Shown in pieces: positions 62,071-64,000 of a DNA stretch of 64,000 nucleotides. The translations under genes were made by a program, and so were the position numbers. Source of the stretch: Daphnia pulex (lineage: Eukaryota > Arthropoda > Branchiopoda > Diplostraca > Daphniidae); contig NC_060025.1 of NCBI RefSeq assembly GCF_021134715.1, positions 2,976,001 to 3,040,000 of the forward strand. The letters run 5' to 3'. The notes under the pieces are model-generated. The model was not told the DNA's origin, made no database searches, and saw only the letters and a list, made by a program, of their open reading frames with translations. Every line of letters starts with the position of its first letter. The stretch's first letter is position 1.

Positions 62071-64000
62071 TCATTCGGCAGATGCGATTCTCTTTTGCTG
62101 GATCCTCCTGTTGCCCAGCATACGTTCACGGGCTGCTGCACGTCTCTCAGATAGCGAAGTGGCGGAAGTGCTGATGCTGCTGATGTTGGAGCTGCCGGAG
62201 TCGTCGTTCAATTTGGGAGCAGCCGATTCGGATGACTCAACTGGTTTCGGTTTGTTGGCTGCATTTGGTCCTATCATGATTTAATTGTTAGTTTCATTTC
62301 TTTATCATCAGGAGTAGCACTTATTCGTTTATTGTGGTGGTGGTGGCTCTTACTTCGGAATGATGGGCGACGTTGAAATGATGGTGCATCGACCGGAGCG
62401 GAATGGTTGCCTAGATCAGGGTCTTCAACCGCCGAATCCGTTGACTTAGCCCCTGGCTTTTGCACATCCTCTTGGGTTGAGTCAAACGTCTGGGAGAAAA
62501 AAAACAAACAAACAAACAAGAGCCCCGGAATTACTTACAAATTCGAAACCACAAGAGTGAAACCAAGCATTACGGGAGAGTTTCTTCGTTCGCCATAGTT
62601 GCTGCGCTGTCGAGATTGGAGTCTGTTCAAACTGGACTGTCCGCTGCTGCTGGCCAAAGAAGACCTGTCTGAATAAGGCCTGATGACGCTGGGTTCTCCG
62701 TTGCCGGCCGCGGGGCCCGTCCTGGCCCTCGACTGCTGCTTATTTTTGGGTCGGTTGGGTCTTCCACCAAAGTCGCTAGAGAACCCGGAAGGCTCTTCGT
62801 CTTCCCTCGGCCACGGGGCGTCTATACATAAAACCGGTAATTTATTATCCATTCATCTTTTTTCAAAGACGTTTGCTTCTTTTTTTCAATGTGTCTGATT
62901 GATGATGAATGACTTACCACCAAAGATTTTCTTGAACTCGAAAGGACCGTAAGTGTCTTCGCTGTTGACGCGGCTGAAGAACGGATCGTCGCTGATTTGG
63001 ATCTTGTCGTTGGGTGCTGTCCGGTCTCGCTGCTCGGCTTGATCTCTCTGTTCCGGTCTGAATCTTTGGTTGTTGCTAGGGCGACGGCGGCTGGCAGGTC
63101 TCTTGAATGGTGTTTCCTCTGCGTACCGGCCTTCCTGGGACACTTCCGGCTCGACATCTGGTTCTCCCGAATTGAAAGATGGGAAATCAGTGGTCTGAGC
63201 TGGATCGATATTCACAGGGGAACCGCTGTTGGCCTCTTCTTGGGGAATATCCGCAAATGGAACCATTTGATCCGAATCGGAAGACGGTGGGAAATCGCCA
63301 AAACTGGGTGGTGCCTCGCTTTCCTGGAAGCCCTGGAAATCGGCCGGCGACTCTTCGGGTACCTGTTGGGTTTCTTCTGGCACTTCATCCTGTTCTACTT
63401 GTTGCTGGAATGGCTGCTCAGGTTCTTGTTGAGGGAAGGTTTCTTGTTGGGGGAAAGTTTCTTGTTGGGGGAAAGTTTCCTGCTGGGGGAATGTTTCCTG
63501 CTGCGGGAATGTTTCCTGCTGTGGGAATGCATCCTGTTGGGGGAATGTTGGTTCTTGTTGAGGGAATGCATCCTGTTGAGGGAATGAGGGTTCCTGTTGA
63601 GGGAAGGGGGGCTCCTGTTGGTGGAATGTTGGCTCCTCTTGTGGGATTTCTGGCTCCTGATGAGGGAATTCCGGCTGTTGTTGGGTGAATTCCGGTTGCT
63701 GTTGAGAGAACTCTTGTTCTTGGGCGAATTCCGGCTGTTCGACTGGGCTGGGATCGGCAATGGGACCCTGATTCACTTCCTCCTGTTGGGGCTGGGCTTG
63801 TTGAGGGCGTTTGCCAAAGGTCTGGAACTTGACTGGCAATTCATCGTTGGGGTTGTAGTTGTGGTAAGGAGGGAAAGCCGGATAGGATGGATACGTAACC
63901 GGGCGTTCAACTGGTAGTGGAGTGGTCGGTGGGGCAATGTACGATGGTGTAGTCACTGGTGGTGGACGAGGAGCTTCAGTGGTGTATGGCGGAGGAGCTG
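62071..64000 (-). CDS. Gln/Pro-rich repeat protein, C-terminal part (5' end outside window)
   Basis: Minus-strand exons: from beyond 64000 to 62918, then 62821-62574, 62489-62354 and 62270-62071, with agreeing phases and stop TGA at 62071. I do not recognise the family. The visible 5' part is Pro/Thr-rich (APRPPPVTTPSY, PYHNYNPNDELPVKFQTFGK), followed by tandem FPQQET/FPQQEP units (DNA 63420-63620), an acidic part, then Arg-rich RRRPSNNQRFRPEQRDQ and EFKKIFGGDAPWPRED, and a Ser/Arg/Asn-rich end (SLSERRAAARERMLGNRRIQ) finishing SAE. There is no RR domain, membrane segment or enzyme motif in the visible part. Composition suggests an extracellular, cuticle- or matrix-associated protein, but this is an inference; a signal peptide and any domain would lie upstream of the window edge. 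Confidence 0.75.
63420..63620 (-). repeat. 18-base coding tandem repeat (FPQQE[TP])
   Basis: About ten imperfect 18-base units encode FPQQET, FPQQEP or FPQQDA. The central copies (about 63430-63520) are nearly identical, while those towards the protein's N-terminus are degraded (FPHQEPEI, FHQQEPP). This is a coding minisatellite. Confidence 0.85.

Noticed and set aside
62997-63587. 196-codon plus-strand frame opposite the Gln-rich gene
   Set aside because: It is the complement of the FPQQET repeat exon; the repeat period forces an open antisense frame. The minus-strand exons have proper splice sites.
63420-63620. Regular repeat that could be mistaken for a CRISPR array
   Set aside because: Units are contiguous 18-base coding repeats without spacers, in an animal genome.

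Overview
The window looks like nuclear DNA of a branchiopod crustacean, most probably Daphnia. The reasons are many introns of about 60-90 bases with GT/AG ends, a cluster of Rebers-Riddiford (RR) cuticle genes whose start codon sits in a two- or three-codon mini-exon, and protein sequences that read as arthropod versions of animal families. All assignments come from reading the sequence; no database search was possible, so species and orthology remain inferences.

Layout. (1) 303-19531 is a cuticle-protein cluster: five intact RR chitin-binding genes (303-793 plus, 3116-3693 minus, 10593-11199 plus, 15357-16580 minus, 17551-19531 minus) and one decayed copy (5670-5965), spread through long AT-rich spacers full of TATATA and CCAGCA motifs. 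(2) 27070-39315 holds two tandem minus-strand two-pore-domain potassium (K2P) channel genes with identical architecture: a 649-base first coding exon and an intron splitting the first selectivity filter. The first gene has a canonical P1 filter but a degenerate P2 filter. (3) 42463-61724 is gene-dense: GDP-D-glucose phosphorylase, an intronless phosphatase-like membrane protein without catalytic residues, coatomer subunit alpha (14 exons, 1224 residues), a short SMCR8-like protein with a C-terminal membrane segment, TAK1/MAP3K7 kinase, and lysosomal alpha-mannosidase. (4) 62071-64000 is the 3' part of a Gln/Pro-rich, probably extracellular protein that runs off the window.

Functionally the window is not one pathway. 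The cuticle genes build chitin-protein exoskeleton, the K2P pair sets membrane potential, and the dense block covers sugar-nucleotide repair, COPI transport, innate immune/stress signalling and lysosomal glycan turnover. Coatomer alpha and the SMCR8-like gene are convergent. The SMCR8-like gene and TAK1 are head to head over a 324-base shared promoter. GDPGP1 and the phosphatase-like gene converge over a 15-base perfect palindrome.

Most notable: the K2P channel with a broken second filter; the miniature membrane-anchored SMCR8-like protein; the catalytically dead intronless LPP-like protein; a phase-compatible alternative first exon inside TAK1 that would make a kinase-less TAB-binding isoform; and repeated W-T-A-F and P-L-I-F-R motifs in two neighbouring cuticle proteins.
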